Assembly: GCA_013298745.1 (NCBI GenBank) | Contig: JAAFIT010000124.1 | Span: 1-7,099 of the forward strand | DNA from: Sphingomonadales bacterium | GTDB taxonomy: Bacteria > Pseudomonadota > Alphaproteobacteria > Sphingomonadales > Sphingomonadaceae | Direction: 5' to 3' | DNA length: 7,099 bases | Part shown: one piece after another, positions 5,914-7,099 of the stretch | Layout of the letters: every line of letters begins with the position of its first letter | Position numbering within the stretch: position 1 is the stretch's first letter | Position numbers and translations under genes: made by a program | Notes under the pieces: model-generated | Databases searched by the model: none | Told to the model about the DNA's origin: nothing | What the model saw: the letters and a program-made list of their open reading frames with translations, nothing else

Positions 5914-6582
5914 GTGATCATCTCCTGCCCCAATTGCAGCGCCCGTTATCGCCTTGCTGCAACGGTCATTCCCGACAATACGCGCATGCGCTGCGCCGCC
6001 TGCGACCACCGCTGGACGGTGGAAGCCGAGGATGAAGTGCTGCCCGAGCCCAGCGCAACGTCGATGGTGCCGGAGCCGGAGCCACTAGCGACCGCCGAGA
6101 GCCCGGTTGTCGAGACCGCTGCGGTTGCTGAATCGGCTGAAGACGATGCCGATGCACCGGAACATTCGCCGCTGTTGCGCACACTGGCGGCCATTGTGGT
6201 TGGCGGCGCGCTGATGATTGCAGCAGCCGGACTGTGGGTGGCGCGAATCGATCCGGAAAATCTGCCCGTCCTCGGCAACCAGCTTGCGGCACTGGCGCCG
6301 CAGCCGCTGCCATTGGCCGTCACCTTCACGGCAAAAACGACCATCCTGCCATCGGGTGACCGGCTGCTGGAGATCAATGGTACCGTCCGCAACACCAGCA
6401 AGGCTGCGGTTACCCTGCCCGATCTCGAAGCGCGTTTGGCGGGGCCAGGCGGCACAGTGCGGCGTTGGCGGATCGTGGCGCCCATCGACAGCCTCGATGG
6501 CGGCGCGAAAGTGGCGTTCAGCAGCACCGCTACCGGCTTTCCGGCCGATGCAACCCTGGTCGGTATCCGGCCGGCGCGGTAG
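5914..6582 (+). CDS. Zinc-ribbon (MJ0042-type) single-pass membrane protein with a DUF3426-like C-terminal domain
   Basis: 222 residues from a GTG at 5914. The N-terminus carries a zinc ribbon: CPNC (Cys5, Cys8) and CAAC (Cys27, Cys30) with the family pattern CPNCxxxYRL...RMRCAACDHRW. An acidic, proline-containing linker (about 37-86) leads to one hydrophobic segment (about 90-110), then a C-terminal domain (about 132-222) containing LEINGTVRNTSKAAVTLPDL. That domain resembles the beta-rich DUF3426 region often found with this ribbon. Predicted topology is ribbon in the cytoplasm, tail in the periplasm. The molecular function is not established and I do not assign one. The frame is open up to an ATG at 5854, but that would add 20 unconserved residues before the ribbon, whereas family members start close to the first CxxC. 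No Shine-Dalgarno precedes the GTG, so a leaderless transcript is possible. The stop is 9 bp from that of the converging lipoprotein gene. Confidence 0.85.
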   Translation: MIISCPNCSARYRLAATVIPDNTRMRCAACDHRWTVEAEDEVLPEPSATSMVPEPEPLATAESPVVETAAVAESAEDDADAPEHSPLLRTLAAIVVGGALMIAAAGLWVARIDPENLPVLGNQLAALAPQPLPLAVTFTAKTTILPSGDRLLEINGTVRNTSKAAVTLPDLEARLAGPGGTVRRWRIVAPIDSLDGGAKVAFSSTATGFPADATLVGIRPAR

Positions 6583-6591
6583 TGCGAGGCG

Positions 6592-7099
6592 TTAGCTGGG
6601 CAGCGACAGCCGCAGCGACTGCAGTGTCGCCGCCCGCTCCCGCAATTCGGCAATCCGCGCCAGCACGGCGTCTGCCCCATCGCGGCCCGTGACATCATCG
6701 GTCAAGACATCAAGCCGCCGTTCCTCGATCGACAGCGGCATGAACAGCGCTTCGAAGCGGCTGCGCTCGACTTCGGCATCGCCCTGCCGGTCCGGCGAGG
6801 ACCGGGCGGCTGAAATGGCCGCCCTGGCCGTCCGCGCCTGCGCCGGCGCCTTGGCCTCGATATCGGCGATCACCTTAGTTATCTCGGTCAAGCGGGTATC
6901 GATATCAGCTGGCAGCGGCATCGCCACCGGCGCTGGCGGCGGCGCCACCGCGGCGAGATCCTGACCACATCCCGCGCAGGGGCCGGTGGGACTGGCATCA
7001 CCGGCAATTTCGCCCGGCCGCGCCGCCAGGCTGGGCCATTTGCCTTGCATGTCGCTGGAGCAGCCAGCGAGAAGCAGGGCGATAAGGATAAGCTGCCGC
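6592..7099 (-). CDS. Small predicted lipoprotein with a CxxC and a helical tail (start beyond right edge)
   Basis: Not recognised. An ATG at 7050 would give 152 residues, but the frame stays open to the window edge and the upstream codons read RQLILIALLLAGCSSD, a lipoprotein signal peptide with lipobox LAGC. The lipidated Cys is encoded at 7062-7060, so the true start is upstream of the window and the ATG at 7050 is internal. Counting that Cys as 1, the mature protein is 157 residues. It has a CAGC pair (Cys29 and Cys32, in GPCAGCGQDL), a short Pro/Ala linker, then a charged helical, probably coiled-coil region (about 48-155) ending in LRLSLPS. The CxxC could bind metal or form a disulfide; the sequence does not say which. 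It converges with the zinc-ribbon gene, with 9 bp between stops and no hairpin that I could find. Confidence 0.75.
   Translation of the reverse strand, partial: RQLILIALLLAGCSSDMQGKWPSLAARPGEIAGDASPTGPCAGCGQDLAAVAPPPAPVAMPLPADIDTRLTEITKVIADIEAKAPAQARTARAAISAARSSPDRQGDAEVERSRFEALFMPLSIEERRLDVLTDDVTGRDGADAVLARIAELRERAATLQSLRLSLPS

Noticed and set aside
4589..5917. Long open frame (442 codons) on the plus strand opposite serS.
   Set aside because: Its reading is a shadow of the complete, motif-bearing serS on the other strand, common in GC-rich DNA; the translation is rich in His, Arg and Gln with no domain pattern.
5946..6698. Open frame (250 codons) on the minus strand opposite the zinc-ribbon gene.
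   Set aside because: It overlaps two better supported genes and its Arg/Ser/Ala-rich translation is typical of antisense frames in GC-rich DNA.

Overview
The window looks like GC-rich alphaproteobacterial chromosome, most likely from the Sphingomonadales. I base this on the character of the SerRS, SurE, NlpD-type and RimO proteins and on the gene set; no 16S or other phylogenetic marker is present, so the assignment is an inference. No tRNA, rRNA, CRISPR array, insertion sequence or phage gene is visible, and no gene-free stretch exceeds about 210 bases.

Layout from left to right. The 5' part of rimO (ribosomal protein S12 methylthiotransferase) lies on the minus strand and runs off the left edge. 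A LysM + LytM lipoprotein of the NlpD type is just upstream of it on the same strand. A 211-bp divergent intergenic region follows. Next is one plus-strand gene for a 685-residue lipoprotein that I do not recognise. It converges tail to tail with surE (minus strand), with a strong hairpin across the junction. serS follows on the minus strand, 40 bp upstream of surE and probably co-transcribed with it. Divergent from serS is a plus-strand gene for a zinc-ribbon (MJ0042-type) single-pass membrane protein. It converges with a minus-strand lipoprotein gene whose first codons lie beyond the right edge.

The minus-strand set serS, surE, nlpD, rimO is the expected housekeeping order: surE close to nlpD is a recurrent arrangement in proteobacteria. 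The striking point is that the unknown lipoprotein gene sits between surE and nlpD in the opposite orientation. It also has lower local G+C and some codons that are rare in such genomes. It looks like a lineage-specific insertion into an otherwise conserved block and is the best candidate here for undescribed biology. Its architecture is a lipid-anchored N-terminal module, a hydrophobic patch, a charged helical middle, a cysteine-rich segment with regularly paired cysteines, a short beta-like module and an Ala/Lys/Asp-rich helical tail. No function can be assigned from sequence alone.
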